Source: Azophilus sp965199705 (GTDB lineage: Bacteria; Pseudomonadota; Gammaproteobacteria; Pseudomonadales; Azotimanducaceae). Taken from it: a stretch of DNA of 64,000 nucleotides. The notes under the pieces were generated by a model. That model did not search any database and was not told the origin of the DNA. It saw nothing but the letters and a program-made list of their open reading frames with translations. Of this stretch, positions 1-8,738 are shown one piece after another. A program made the translations under genes and the position numbers. How positions within the stretch are numbered: the stretch's first letter is position 1; each line of letters starts with the position of its first letter. The stretch lies in the NCBI GenBank assembly GCA_965199705.1, contig OZ241359.1:620001-684000 (forward strand), in the 5' to 3' direction.

Positions 1-1729
1 CCCACGGCGCCGCAACGATAAGTCTCTTGAGTAAAGGGCGTTCAAGATTCGGTCCGCTGTCGGCGGCCAGGAATACATGCAAATGACGCCCTCCCCGGTC
101 CGGGCCACCGTCAGAGGCATGCCCCGAGAACATTCGACTTATCCGACCGGCGCGGTCTCGGGCGCGCGACATGAGGGCCCGACGCAGATGACGACAGAGT
201 GCGTAGCCTTCATCCAGAGGAATCCGGTTTGCTTTGCCTACCTGGAACACAAAAAGGTCGGCTGGCTCTTGGACAGGCTCCATCAGGCCGAGGCCGGAGA
301 ATCGCCCGTCCCCGATAACCAGCGGTCCGGACACTGGTTTCGCAAAACGCAATGCCACATGCCAGAGTGCGTGCTTGGAGAACCGCGAGCCTTGGGCAAA
401 GGACTCGGCCAGAGCGCCACGGGCTTGCAACGGTTCCCGCTGTACATGAACACTGACTGGCCTGTCCGTCACGCCAGCATGTCGAAGGGCCTGAAAGACG
501 GCGCCAACCGCACGATGCTCCTCTTGCTGCCGTTCTTGCGCGGACTTGCGGCCGGAACCTCCAACCCTTTGGCGTCCAGCTCGGGGCAAAGCGGCCGGGG
601 TGATGGTCTCGAACCCAATGGCTTTCCGGCAGTAGCGATCAGCCATGCGGTGCTCGTCTGTAGAAACTAGACTGCCATCCGATGAGCCAACGATGCCCAA
701 GCCCGCGAACGCCCATCTGAGGTCACCAAGACGAAGGGGAAACTCGGCGGGAACCTCAATCATCAAGCGGCGAATCGACGGGTCGGTGTGCTCGGCGCCA
801 ACCGAGGGAATGGGCACGATTCGGATGCGTCGCGCCAGGTCTGCCGGACCTGCATTTCGTCCAACGACTAGCTTGTCGATCGTCGCCGCAAACTTCTGCA
901 TCGAGTCCGCCAGCCGAGCGGCCGCCGCATCCCGCAAGCCGACAACCAACGGAAACGCCGAGTTGAGGGGTTGAGCGGCAAAGCCACCCCTATGAGTGCG
1001 TAACTCGAAGTGCAGGTGTCGAGTCGGGACGTCATAACCGATTCGGGAAAAAAGCGCCTGTGGGGGCTGGTTGAACAGTTGACGTTGTTTGCGGCCGGCA
1101 CCTTCGGTGCGCAGTCTCGTTCGGTTGCCGTTGTAGCGGTTGACGAGACTGTCAAGCGTGCCTGAGCAAGGTGTTGGAACCTCGCCGATACCTCCGGGGA
1201 CGCGCACGATCCCGGAATGGGCCTCAAGCGCAACTTGGGCTTGATCTTGGTCCACAACACTTCCTTGCGCCCACGCCATGTCCACGCCCCGGCCGAGCTG
1301 GCACAGGCGCTCGGCGATGGTGCAAATGCGAACTGCCTGGTCTTTTCCAGAATCAAACTTCCAAGCGTAGATGACGGGTTCGTCTGGATCGAAGAAGCAA
1401 GGGCGCCAGCTTTTGTCCACTCGTATCTTGCCGACATTAGCGGGGTCGCCCCCAACCGCATCAAGGTCGTTGTTCGGCACGAACAGTTTGATGGCTCGCC
1501 CACGATGCATCGGAGGGGCCGCAATCCTCGGTGCGGGCCGGCCCTCCAGCCAACGGAGCGCTTTCTTGTCCTCCTGTTCAATCATGTCTCCTCGGGCGGC
1601 CGCGGCGACCATGGCTTGGAATAGCCGAGCCGGTGAAGGTGGCCAGCCCTTGGCGTCATCGAACCCGTCGCCCTCGCCGTGATAGCGGCCGTCGTGGAAG
1701 CTGACGGCGATCAAGAGGCATCGCGCCAT
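1..1729 (-). CDS. csb2: Type I-G CRISPR protein Csb2 (Cas5-Cas6 fusion), partial
   Basis: The frame from ATG 1729 stays open to the left edge of the window (576 codons visible), so the C-terminus is missing. It begins MARCLLIAVSFHDGRYHG, and the following stretch GWPPSPARLFQAMVAAAARG is typical of the GSU0054/Csb2 family. In type I-G systems this protein combines the Cas5 role with Cas6-like crRNA processing. The start codon overlaps the csb1 stop by one base (TGATG), so the two are translationally coupled. The gene is last in the visible leftward cas operon; adaptation genes and the CRISPR array would be expected beyond base 1. Identity rests on family resemblance plus operon position. Confidence 0.85.
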   Translation of the reverse strand, partial: MARCLLIAVSFHDGRYHGEGDGFDDAKGWPPSPARLFQAMVAAAARGDMIEQEDKKALRWLEGRPAPRIAAPPMHRGRAIKLFVPNNDLDAVGGDPANVGKIRVDKSWRPCFFDPDEPVIYAWKFDSGKDQAVRICTIAERLCQLGRGVDMAWAQGSVVDQDQAQVALEAHSGIVRVPGGIGEVPTPCSGTLDSLVNRYNGNRTRLRTEGAGRKQRQLFNQPPQALFSRIGYDVPTRHLHFELRTHRGGFAAQPLNSAFPLVVGLRDAAAARLADSMQKFAATIDKLVVGRNAGPADLARRIRIVPIPSVGAEHTDPSIRRLMIEVPAEFPLRLGDLRWAFAGLGIVGSSDGSLVSTDEHRMADRYCRKAIGFETITPAALPRAGRQRVGGSGRKSAQERQQEEHRAVGAVFQALRHAGVTDRPVSVHVQREPLQARGALAESFAQGSRFSKHALWHVALRFAKPVSGPLVIGDGRFSGLGLMEPVQEPADLFVFQVGKANRIPLDEGYALCRHLRRALMSRARDRAGRISRMFSGHASDGGPDRGGRHLHVFLAADSGPNLERPLLKRLIVAAPW

Positions 1730-2793
1730 CATTGCTTCTTGTTTTTGGCCTTGACGTCTAGCTGGGCCAGCTTCTTGTCGAACGCGACCCTTTCGCTCTG
1801 GCCCACGCCAAAGGCCTCCGATGCCCGTTCCGCGAACTTCAGCGCTACGGTCTCATCCAGCCCGACCGACACGCGTTTCCCATTGCGCTGGATCGACTGC
1901 CACACGGGCTCATTGTCCACATCTTCAACGAGAAGGCAGCCAGCGCGCAGAAAACCATCTAGTGGCGCGGTCGCAGCAACGAGAGCCAAGCCGAGCACAT
2001 AGCGCCGAAGCGTTTGGCTGCTCGCACCATCCAAACGACGCAGCGCGATCAGATTGACTGTAATGTCACGTCGTATGAGCCCGCGGGCAATCACACCACC
2101 GTGGGTTCCCGTCGCGGGCACATGGACGAAGCCGCGCTTCGCTAGACGGCTGTCAGGGTTACCCTCCTCCTTCTCTTGCTCCGCCTCTGTGAACACATCA
2201 AGGGCCGCGTAGTCCAGCGGCGGATTGTATTGAGCGGAGCGAGTCAAGCGTTCGACGTCCTCTGCTCGAATAGTGGACTGAACGATACGCGGCAGCTTGG
2301 CTCCTGTGCCGCGCGAGTCCCAAACACCGAAGGCCAGGGAGGTTGGTGCTAGCTTAGCCAGATCCGAGGCATCATTTCGGTCTAGCAAGGCTTCAAAAGC
2401 GCTTTGCGCTCGCTCCCCAAGCTTCGTGGAGCGAATGACCGCGTCCCCAAGGCGATGGCCCGCCTCAAGAATGGACACCGATTTTTCGTTGCCGTAGGTA
2501 ATGTCGATCTGCGGAACCAGTTTGGCCCGAGGGTTTTCAGGTTCACCCACCTTTGCTGCGAGAAACACCGCCTCCATGCGGTTGGCCTGGGCGCCAACAC
2601 TGTCGATGGTGGCTATCTTGGTGCCATCAGACAACTCGTCGATGTTGTAGCCCACATCAGCGTAAGTCGGTGGAAAAATCACCGACCCCTTGCCTTCGAC
2701 ACCCACAAGTGATTGCTTAAGGTGCAGGGCCACCGGGCCATCACTGTTGTCGGCAAGGGCGTTGATCTGGTCATGGGTGAGGGGCGTGGTCAT
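1729..2793 (-). CDS. csb1: Type I-G CRISPR backbone protein Csb1 (Cas7 group)
   Basis: The 354-residue product matches the GSU0053/Csb1 RAMP family, the Cas7-like subunit expected to form the crRNA-binding backbone of the I-G Cascade complex. Family-like stretches are ANRMEAVFLA (about residues 90-99) and GVWDSRGTGAKLPRIVQS (about 170), with a basic, glycine-rich middle (RGFVHVPATGTHGGVIARG). The ATG at 2793 overlaps the csb3 stop as ATGA, and the stop overlaps the csb2 start by one base, so cas3, csb3, csb1 and csb2 form one coupled operon. Length is normal for the family and nothing looks broken. Confidence 0.9.
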   Translation of the reverse strand: MTTPLTHDQINALADNSDGPVALHLKQSLVGVEGKGSVIFPPTYADVGYNIDELSDGTKIATIDSVGAQANRMEAVFLAAKVGEPENPRAKLVPQIDITYGNEKSVSILEAGHRLGDAVIRSTKLGERAQSAFEALLDRNDASDLAKLAPTSLAFGVWDSRGTGAKLPRIVQSTIRAEDVERLTRSAQYNPPLDYAALDVFTEAEQEKEEGNPDSRLAKRGFVHVPATGTHGGVIARGLIRRDITVNLIALRRLDGASSQTLRRYVLGLALVAATAPLDGFLRAGCLLVEDVDNEPVWQSIQRNGKRVSVGLDETVALKFAERASEAFGVGQSERVAFDKKLAQLDVKAKNKKQ

Positions 2794-3689
2794 TCATTTG
2801 TCTCCTTTTCTGCGATCTGAGTGATGCAACGCGCTTGGTCCTTCTGGCCAGGCCAATCGAGTTGCATCACGAACTTCCTGAACGGGCGCCCTGGAACCGG
2901 GCTTGTTTCGGCTCCGAGTGCGGCTCGGTGAAACATCAGCTCAACCAAGCTCGACTCGTCGCCACCCAAAACTCCGTACTGGTATTGGAGCTTGGAAACC
3001 CGAAGGGGGCGGGCATTAGACACTCCGATTGCTGCAAGGATTTCCACCAAGGGGAAACCTTGCATCCGAATGGTCGATTTGTGGTTGTTGGGCGAGAAAC
3101 CCGCTTGGACGGGCACGTAGTCGCGGCGCCAATCGAAACGAAAACTGCTGGTCTGCGCATCAGACAGCGCAAACGGATTATTGGCGTGTTGGCGGCACTT
3201 GCCCTTGGCGATTTTGAGGGTACGTCGCAAGATTGCAGCGCCTGGAAGACCGCCGGAGCCTGCCCAGAACTTTACGTTGTCCCTTCTGGTTGCGTCGCCC
3301 CAATAGTCAATGGGAATCTCCACTGTTCCATCTGGACTGCGCAGCACAACCGGCAGCGTGGCCGGAGAGTCGGGGTCGGGGAAAGGACAGGGGGCGCCAG
3401 CTTGCAAGAGCTCGGGCTTGGGACCCCAAGCGGTCTGCCACTTGTCCAAATTCGCTGATAGCCCTGGCGCCAAAGGCACAACCTCAGCTTCTTCAAGGAA
3501 GGCCATCACGCGCTCGACAGGGGATTCGGCGCCAGAGGTTTGGATGCGAAACGAGGGTTCACCCCCTTGATTCCAACAAAATCCTCCTACAGCATCCCCC
3601 AACAGAAGGTCGGCGGCTTCCAGCAGGCCAATGGATGCAAACACTTGGCCCGGATTGCGCAGGTCGACGGGCACAACGGATTCAGCCAT
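2790..3689 (-). CDS. csb3: Type I-G CRISPR large-subunit-like protein Csb3 (Cas8 variant)
   Basis: The 299-residue product begins MAESVVPVDLRNPGQVFAS. The NPGQVFASIGLLEAADLL stretch (residues 12-29) is characteristic of the GSU0052/Csb3 family, assigned as the Cas8-like subunit of one I-G variant. A longer reading frame reaches 3878, but that extension lies inside the cas3 C-terminus. ATG 3689 gives the normal family N-terminus and overlaps cas3 by only 8 bases. It sits between cas3 and csb1, as in Geobacter-type I-G loci. The expected role is target and PAM recognition in the effector complex, inferred from the family. Confidence 0.85.
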   Translation of the reverse strand: MAESVVPVDLRNPGQVFASIGLLEAADLLLGDAVGGFCWNQGGEPSFRIQTSGAESPVERVMAFLEEAEVVPLAPGLSANLDKWQTAWGPKPELLQAGAPCPFPDPDSPATLPVVLRSPDGTVEIPIDYWGDATRRDNVKFWAGSGGLPGAAILRRTLKIAKGKCRQHANNPFALSDAQTSSFRFDWRRDYVPVQAGFSPNNHKSTIRMQGFPLVEILAAIGVSNARPLRVSKLQYQYGVLGGDESSLVELMFHRAALGAETSPVPGRPFRKFVMQLDWPGQKDQARCITQIAEKETNE

Positions 3690-6480
3690 ATTCGCCTCCC
3701 AATTCGCTTCGTGACCATTCCCGTGAGGCGGACTGGTCAGCTGCCCGGACAAGCGCTTCCAGCCAAGCCAAGCCCCAAGGCCCGTGCTGACGTTGCAGCC
3801 TCGCAAAACGCAACGCCGCCTCGCCAGCCTTCGATTCCATTTGCGAAGGCGGGCCTTCCTCGCAGCCCTCGTGGCCAATCAGCGGGCGGGCGTAGCCGTG
3901 GTGCGCTGCTATCAGATGCAGGACTAAATCACGCAGGTTGTCGGGAAGGTCCTGCTGCTCGGCCTTGAGGAAAGAACCAAATTCATGCCGATAGCGCTCC
4001 AGCAAACGCGGATTGCCACCACCACGAGTCTTCGCAAATGGCCTGCCTTGTGGATCAATCGGCGCATTCATGGCCCTTTGCCATCGGGGAGCCGCCTTGC
4101 CGTCATCATGGAGACGTGCGGCGAGCGTCAATGCGTCGCTCAGCTCGTCGGGTAGCCCAAGCCGCCTGGCGATTCGTGCAGCATGGTTCGCGGCCTGCTG
4201 GGCATGTTCATGCAGAAGTTGAGGCCGGGAATGGTAAGACTTGGCATCTTCATCCTCTGCTGCATCGTGCCAGTTCAAGATAGCCAAACCGTGGACTGCC
4301 GCGCCAGCTTGGTTGAACACGGTTGGATAGGTCTGCACATGGCGCCAACCCTTCTCCAGTTCAGGCCGCAGCAAACCCTCTTCCTCTTCGCCAGAGTCAA
4401 CTTTCACTATCTGGAACTTGACAAGCGGACGGAATGCCGCCACCTCTGGATCTTCGGCTACCGCCTTCCATTCTTCATCGAAGTCCGCAGAGGACACTTG
4501 GTTGCTTGCCGTGTCTTCCAGCATGCCGCCACTCAATCCACCCATCCTCGCATCCACCACCAATACCGCACCGGGGAGACGTTCAATCCATAACCTTTTC
4601 TGGCGGTCTCTTTCCGCGCGCGCTTGCTTCGCCAGACTTTTGGCCGGGGCGGCAAGGTGTCGGAGATCACTCAGGGTGGCGCTGTCGATGCAGTCCCCCG
4701 CTCGGTCCAGCAAAAGGACGATTACCTCGCCGTTGGCTGGCTCGTGATCGCTTCCAAGCGCGGCCAACTTGGTTGCTCGTTTCAGCAGCCAGCCAAAAAC
4801 CCGGCTTGAACGCGCTTCGAGCCGCTCCGATGCGTGTAGAGGCGCATTGCGGAAGAAGCCGGCGACCGTATTGGGGGCAATGGTGGACTCATCGTACCCA
4901 CGAGATTCGCAGGGCAGATGGCGTCGCCAGACCACTTCAGTTTGCGGCTCGTCCTCATCGACCCACCCCCGCAGCCAAGGGGCCACTTCTGGACGGCCTT
5001 CGTGCCGCTTCAACGATGTCATTGACCACGCGTCGAGCAGCGGACGGGTTAGAGCCGGATGGAGCGGTTGCGGGGTAGTGGCCGTCAGCACCCGCTCGGG
5101 ATGATCTGACTTCAGCTTGCCGAACGCCGATGGACAAGCATCTTTGCGATCGTCCTCGGCAGCCGGCAAAAGACGCAATGCAGCGAGACAATCCTCAATC
5201 ATTTTGACTTGGCTTGTGCGTTTATCCTTTGTCGCTTGTTTGGCGTTTGCCGCCAATGGCGCTGGAAAGGCCGAGAACACATCGACCAAGGCTTGCCGAC
5301 CTGGTTCCCCCCGGCGGTTTACCCGACCAAGCCGCTGAACCATGCGTTCGTAGGCCACCAGGTCGCAAACCATATGGTCGGCGTTTAGGTCCACGCCCAC
5401 CTCGCCTGCAGAAGTCGCCACGAGGAATGTGGGCCTTTCGGCGGGCACCTTGGCTTGGCCTAGCAAGCCGTGTTCATCAAGCCATTCCTCCAGTTTGCTG
5501 CGTTCCCACACTCGGCGTTCGCCGACCAGCAACTCCACATCCCTGAATTGCTTTTCGATCTGCTTCTTCACCTTGAGGGCGTCTGTGCGCTTGTCGCAGA
5601 ACACAATGACCCGGGAGGCGGAGCCAGTCTGTCCCGCCAACTCCAGGGCCCGGCCAGCCATCTTCTCAGCAAGAACCGAAGCATCGTCCAGTTCCTCGAT
5701 GTGCATGCGCTTGCAGGCCTGAAGCCGTCGCCGCACCTCCGCTTCCTCACGGTCAGCCTGGTCCAGCCGGAACACATTCGTCGACGATGCCTTTCCGGTG
5801 TCATGTCCGGTGGCAGATAGCGACATGAGACGAAACGGCGGCATAGGCCATTTGGGGTTGCCCTCAAGATGCGCCGAATCGCCAGCACGGTGCGCCATGA
5901 CCTGCTGCAGCAGGGTTTCAAAGGGCGGGCACAAATGCGCCTCATCCAACAGGACAAGCGCATCAACGCCCAAGAGTCCCGCGTGGTAGGGCCGCATTCG
6001 ACGGGACACGCCGTAGCCCTCAAACAACAGCCGGGAACCGATCATGTCAACCGTTCCCACGATGATGGCAGGCTTCGAGGGGTCTGCCAGCCAGTCGCGG
6101 TTGTCGGCAAAGCCACCCCGCAGGGTGGATATGGCCAAGCCCCCAGAAGCCGAGTCCACACCGAGCGCATTGGCCAGAGCCTCCGGCAGGTTGGCTTTCA
6201 GGCGCTCTGCGAAACGAGTGGCCTGATCCACAACCGCCCGCCGGTCCACCACATAGACCAGCCGCCGGGGCAGCTCGGCACCCTCAGCCAAGGCAATCAG
6301 CCACAGCGCCATGACCGAGGTTTTGCCAAGACCTGTCGGGATATCCACCAACTGCGGAATGTCCCCGTTCATAAGGCGACAAAGGAGGCGTACCTGCCAG
6401 CGAAACGGAGGCACCAGAACGCCGTCCCCCTCCGCGACAAGGGTTGCAAAAACGTCAGCTACTTGTTCGCGATCAATCAT
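3682..6480 (-). CDS. cas3: Type I-G Cas3 helicase-nuclease (helicase first, HD last)
   Basis: A 932-residue superfamily 2 helicase fused to a C-terminal HD nuclease. Walker A is DIPTGLGKT (residues 46-54) and the DEAH box is LLDEAHLCPP (179-182). Motif VI-like QRLGRVNRRGE follows in the second RecA domain. The HD domain near residue 790 carries LAARLHDDGKAAPRWQ. Helicase-then-HD is the order seen in I-G Cas3, the reverse of most type I systems. It degrades DNA recruited by the Csb1/2/3 complex. It is first in the cas operon; a TATACT -10-like hexamer lies at 6495-6500 on the minus strand without a convincing -35. Confidence 0.92.
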   Translation of the reverse strand: MIDREQVADVFATLVAEGDGVLVPPFRWQVRLLCRLMNGDIPQLVDIPTGLGKTSVMALWLIALAEGAELPRRLVYVVDRRAVVDQATRFAERLKANLPEALANALGVDSASGGLAISTLRGGFADNRDWLADPSKPAIIVGTVDMIGSRLLFEGYGVSRRMRPYHAGLLGVDALVLLDEAHLCPPFETLLQQVMAHRAGDSAHLEGNPKWPMPPFRLMSLSATGHDTGKASSTNVFRLDQADREEAEVRRRLQACKRMHIEELDDASVLAEKMAGRALELAGQTGSASRVIVFCDKRTDALKVKKQIEKQFRDVELLVGERRVWERSKLEEWLDEHGLLGQAKVPAERPTFLVATSAGEVGVDLNADHMVCDLVAYERMVQRLGRVNRRGEPGRQALVDVFSAFPAPLAANAKQATKDKRTSQVKMIEDCLAALRLLPAAEDDRKDACPSAFGKLKSDHPERVLTATTPQPLHPALTRPLLDAWSMTSLKRHEGRPEVAPWLRGWVDEDEPQTEVVWRRHLPCESRGYDESTIAPNTVAGFFRNAPLHASERLEARSSRVFGWLLKRATKLAALGSDHEPANGEVIVLLLDRAGDCIDSATLSDLRHLAAPAKSLAKQARAERDRQKRLWIERLPGAVLVVDARMGGLSGGMLEDTASNQVSSADFDEEWKAVAEDPEVAAFRPLVKFQIVKVDSGEEEEGLLRPELEKGWRHVQTYPTVFNQAGAAVHGLAILNWHDAAEDEDAKSYHSRPQLLHEHAQQAANHAARIARRLGLPDELSDALTLAARLHDDGKAAPRWQRAMNAPIDPQGRPFAKTRGGGNPRLLERYRHEFGSFLKAEQQDLPDNLRDLVLHLIAAHHGYARPLIGHEGCEEGPPSQMESKAGEAALRFARLQRQHGPWGLAWLEALVRAADQSASREWSRSELGGEYG

Positions 6481-6684
6481 CGTGCTCGGCGGCTAGTATA
6501 TTCACTGAAGTGGTCAATTGTGCGTGAGGTGGAAGGTGTCACGTCGGGCTGGTTGCCTCGATACGAATCGGGACGGGGAGACGCCCGGTCAACACATCTG
6601 CTCTTCTCGATAGTCATCCATCCCCACGCCCCAAAAACCGCCACTCCACTCGGTCGCGCGGCAAACGGGCGCGCCTCCGCTGCC
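6481..6684. other. Non-coding stretch upstream of cas3
   Basis: No gene is supported here. It contains the presumed cas3 promoter region and the decayed tail of the oxidoreductase fragment to its right. I looked for a tRNA-Sec gene because selB ends nearby and saw none. Confidence 0.5.
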
Positions 6685-6885
6685 TCAAGCGATGGCGCCT
6701 GCGCGAAACCCCCGTTTCACGTGCCACTTGAGGAACTCCGGCGCCCGTTGTTTCGCTTCCTCCCTCGGTATGAATCTGAGTTGGCGTTTGTGATACGCGC
6801 CGAGAATGGCTTCGGCGCCCGCGCGGGCAAGGTAGTAGGCCGCGCAAATGCCTTGCAAACCGGCGCCGATGACGACTACTCGCAT
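6685..6885 (-). pseudogene. FAD-dependent oxidoreductase remnant (N-terminal fragment)
   Basis: The 66-codon frame begins MRVVVIGAGLQGICAAYYLA, a clear Rossmann FAD-binding start of the D-amino-acid oxidase/dehydrogenase type (GxGxxG at residues 7-12). After about residue 27 the sequence no longer looks like that family (GAYHKRQLRFIPREEAKQRA) and a TGA follows. A functional member would be several hundred residues long. The start overlaps the 3' end of selB by 10 bases, so it was probably once the next gene in the selAB operon. Most likely an internal deletion or fusion scar; a real small protein is unlikely. Confidence 0.6.
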
Positions 6886-8738
6886 ACAGACGCCCAGGAA
6901 CCGCTGACCTGGCGCAGGTCACCACTGCGGCGGGTGAAGCCTTTGCCGTCGAAGAACTCCAGGAGCTCGATGCTGATGTTGCGGCCGATGCCCGTGGCGT
7001 CCCGGAATCGGCGCACGCTCAAGGGTTCGGTTTCAGCAAGCGCCTTGATTCGGGCCGCAATCCGGTTCAGGCGCTCTGGCAGGTAGAACCGCTTGGCGGA
7101 AATCTGCACGATCAGGCCATGGCGCGCCAGTTGCTTCAATCCGGCTTCGAGTTGGGGTTGTGGCGTCTTCAGACGCTTGGCCAGATCGCCGACGCTTGGC
7201 GCCTGGTCCACATCAAGCAACGGCTTGATGCGCTGCAACAGGCGTAACGCCGTTTCCGGGATTTTTGCCGCCCGGTTCGCCAGATGATAGACGCCAGCCG
7301 TGGTTGCCAACCGACCCTCGCTGACAAGCTGATTCAGGATGGGCGTGCGGAAGCGGTCGGGGACGGTGGCTGACAGTGCGTTTGGCGCCAGGCCCGGCGC
7401 GCTCGGATTGGCGTCTTGCCAAGCGGCAACCTCAGTGATCGTCTGATCGCGCCAGGCCTGCCACTGACCCGTCGCAACGGCTTCACCGGCCTCGATGCGC
7501 ACATCGCAGGCTGCAAGCAGCCGCTTCCGCTCTGCCTCGGTGAGGGCCAGGCTTTCCTGCCAGGCATCGACCGAGACAGGGCCGAGCGCCAACAGATCCT
7601 GGATGATGGCTTGTGGCGAATCGGCAGCGTATGCGCGGATCTGCGCCAGGCGGGCAGGTTGGCGTCTTCGGGAACCGCTGGCGGGCAGATCGGTCAACAG
7701 CCGACCACCGCCGAGGGTGCGGTCAAGGCCTTGGTCACGCAGCACCAGATGGTCGCCCCAGTGGGCGTACAGGGGCGCGTCTGTTACCAGTTCCGCCAGT
7801 TGTTCGCTGCCGGGTTCTGCCCAGTTGCTTTCGAGCAGCGCCAGACGCGCCGTGCTGTGGCTGCTGGCGTGATACACGTGCACCGCAGACCAATGTCGTA
7901 TGCGTCCAGGCAGATCGGCCAGAAATTGCAGCTGGCAGGCAAAGTGCTGGCGTTCAACTGCGGGCGTTTCGCTGAGCCAGCAGCCGCGCTCGATTCGCTG
8001 GCTGCCGACGCCAACGAGATTGAGGGCAACCCGGTCGCCGGTTCTGGCCAGATCGGACGCCTCGCCCTGCACCCGAAGATCACGCACCCGCAAGGGCGCC
8101 CTGGATGGAAAGAGATAGAGGGTCTGCTGTCGTTGCACCTGCCCGGCATGAATGGTGCCGGTTGCCACCAGCCCGGCGCCGGTCAGGTGGAAGGCGCGGT
8201 CCACTGCCATCCGGAAGCGTCCGCCCGTTTCCGCAGGTTGCTGTTCGGCGGCCCGCCAGAGGTTTTCACGCAAGGCGTCCAGGCCGAGACCGGCGCGCAC
8301 CGAGGTGCGGAGCATCGGCGCATCTTCGAGAAAGCTGCCCTTGATGAGCGCACGCGCCTGTCGTTCGGCCTTGATGATCTGATCCGAGACCGCCCGGTCG
8401 CACTTGGTGAGCGCCACGAGGCCCCGGCGAATGCCGCACAGGCTCAGTATCTGCAGATGTTCCCGGGTTTGTGGCATGGGGCCGTCGTCGGCTGCCACCG
8501 TCAGCAGGGCGAATTGTCGTGCGGCGACGCCGGCCACCATGTTGTGGATGAAGCGGCGATGCCCCGGCACATCCACGAAACCCAATGTCTGGCCGCTTTG
8601 ACGGGCGTAGGCAAAACCGAGGTCGATGGTCAGGCCGCGCCGGCGTTCTTCGGCGAGTCGGTCTGTGTCTTCACCGGTGAGTGCGCGCACCAGGCTGGTC
8701 TTGCCATGATCGACATGGCCTGCCAGCACGACGATCAT
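6876..8738 (-). CDS. selB: Selenocysteine-specific elongation factor SelB
   Basis: A 620-residue translation factor that delivers Sec-tRNA(Sec) to UGA codons followed by a SECIS hairpin. The GTPase domain opens with MIVVLAGHVDHGKTSLVRAL (G1). It has the switch region RRRGLTIDLGFAY, DVPGH (G3) and TKCD (G4). The C-terminal half has the winged-helix character that binds SECIS RNA, ending in an FRDATGIGRNISIELLEFFD segment typical of SelB. Length matches E. coli SelB. The start overlaps the selA stop by 4 bases. Its presence supports reading the UGA at 16224-16226 as selenocysteine. Confidence 0.96.
   Translation of the reverse strand: MIVVLAGHVDHGKTSLVRALTGEDTDRLAEERRRGLTIDLGFAYARQSGQTLGFVDVPGHRRFIHNMVAGVAARQFALLTVAADDGPMPQTREHLQILSLCGIRRGLVALTKCDRAVSDQIIKAERQARALIKGSFLEDAPMLRTSVRAGLGLDALRENLWRAAEQQPAETGGRFRMAVDRAFHLTGAGLVATGTIHAGQVQRQQTLYLFPSRAPLRVRDLRVQGEASDLARTGDRVALNLVGVGSQRIERGCWLSETPAVERQHFACQLQFLADLPGRIRHWSAVHVYHASSHSTARLALLESNWAEPGSEQLAELVTDAPLYAHWGDHLVLRDQGLDRTLGGGRLLTDLPASGSRRRQPARLAQIRAYAADSPQAIIQDLLALGPVSVDAWQESLALTEAERKRLLAACDVRIEAGEAVATGQWQAWRDQTITEVAAWQDANPSAPGLAPNALSATVPDRFRTPILNQLVSEGRLATTAGVYHLANRAAKIPETALRLLQRIKPLLDVDQAPSVGDLAKRLKTPQPQLEAGLKQLARHGLIVQISAKRFYLPERLNRIAARIKALAETEPLSVRRFRDATGIGRNISIELLEFFDGKGFTRRSGDLRQVSGSWASVCE

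Noticed and set aside
1..6480. CRISPR array within the window
   Set aside because: No regularly spaced direct repeats exist near the cas genes; any array must lie left of base 1.
6495..6520. Full sigma-70 promoter for cas3 (TTGACC and TATACT)
   Set aside because: The two hexamers are only 11 bases apart; the -10-like hexamer alone is not enough.
6481..6684. tRNA-Sec gene near selB
   Set aside because: No acceptor stem, long variable arm or UCA anticodon arrangement could be found on either strand.
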